Part shown: in pieces, positions 5,527-5,527 of the stretch
Layout: each line of letters starts with the position of its first letter
How positions within the stretch are numbered: the first letter of the stretch is position 1
NCBI GenBank assembly: GCA_963720675.1
Contig: CAVRGH010000017.1
Location: forward strand, 1-5,527
Source of the DNA: JALHSW01 sp963720675
Lineage (GTDB): Bacteria; Actinomycetota; Acidimicrobiia; IMCC26256; PALSA-555
DNA length: 5,527 bases
Direction of reading: 5' to 3'
Notes under the pieces: model-generated
Seen by the model: the letters and a program-made list of their open reading frames with translations, nothing else
Database searches by the model: none
Told to the model about the DNA's origin: nothing
Made by a program: the position numbers and the translations under genes

Positions 5527-5527
5527 C

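Noticed and set aside
1..5527. tRNA, rRNA, CRISPR array, insertion sequence or attachment site
   Set aside because: No cloverleaf-like segment, regularly spaced repeats, transposase motifs or flanking terminal repeats were seen on either strand.

Overview
The window is high-GC DNA with strongly GC-biased third codon positions. It carries a STAND ATPase, class III cyclase and cNMP-binding signatures, and a sigma-B/F-like promoter, all of which fit an actinobacterium. The exact lineage cannot be read from the sequence. Almost everything lies on the minus strand; only a gene tail at the left edge is clearly on the plus strand.

Layout from left to right: (1) positions 1-113 hold the C-terminus of a plus-strand gene of unknown function. 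(2) It converges on a minus-strand gene (164-640) for a 158-residue acidic protein of unknown function. That gene has a strong Shine-Dalgarno and, just upstream, a GTTTGG-N14-GGGTAT element like sigma-B/sigma-F stress promoters. (3) Positions 723-1074 hold a broken minus-strand locus. It consists of most of a cyclic-nucleotide-binding domain in a frame with no usable upstream start, joined out of frame to a short stretch (LPSGTVTFLF) that looks like the very beginning of a class III adenylate cyclase. (4) Positions 1168-3744 encode an intact STAND signalling ATPase of 858 residues: DUF4062, NB-ARC-type NTPase, winged helix, TPR-like helical repeats. (5) Positions 3783-5390 hold a secreted beta-propeller-like protein whose 3' end is frame-disrupted. 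The genuine C-terminal blade continues in another frame, ending at 3938, and a further out-of-frame hydrophobic segment (3812-3901) may be a lost membrane anchor. (6) The right edge (5401-5527) has weak evidence for the tail of another minus-strand gene.

How the parts relate: the propeller gene and the STAND gene run in the same direction and could be co-transcribed, giving an exported sensor-like protein beside a cytoplasmic STAND switch. This is inference from position only. The remnants downstream of the STAND gene belong to cyclic-nucleotide signalling. In actinobacteria a class III cyclase domain often sits at the N-terminus of the same NTPase-TPR architecture, whereas here that position is taken by DUF4062. 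The most notable points are the DUF4062-STAND protein, the cyclase/cNMP relic next to it, the clustered frame disruptions, and the stress-type promoter of the small acidic gene.
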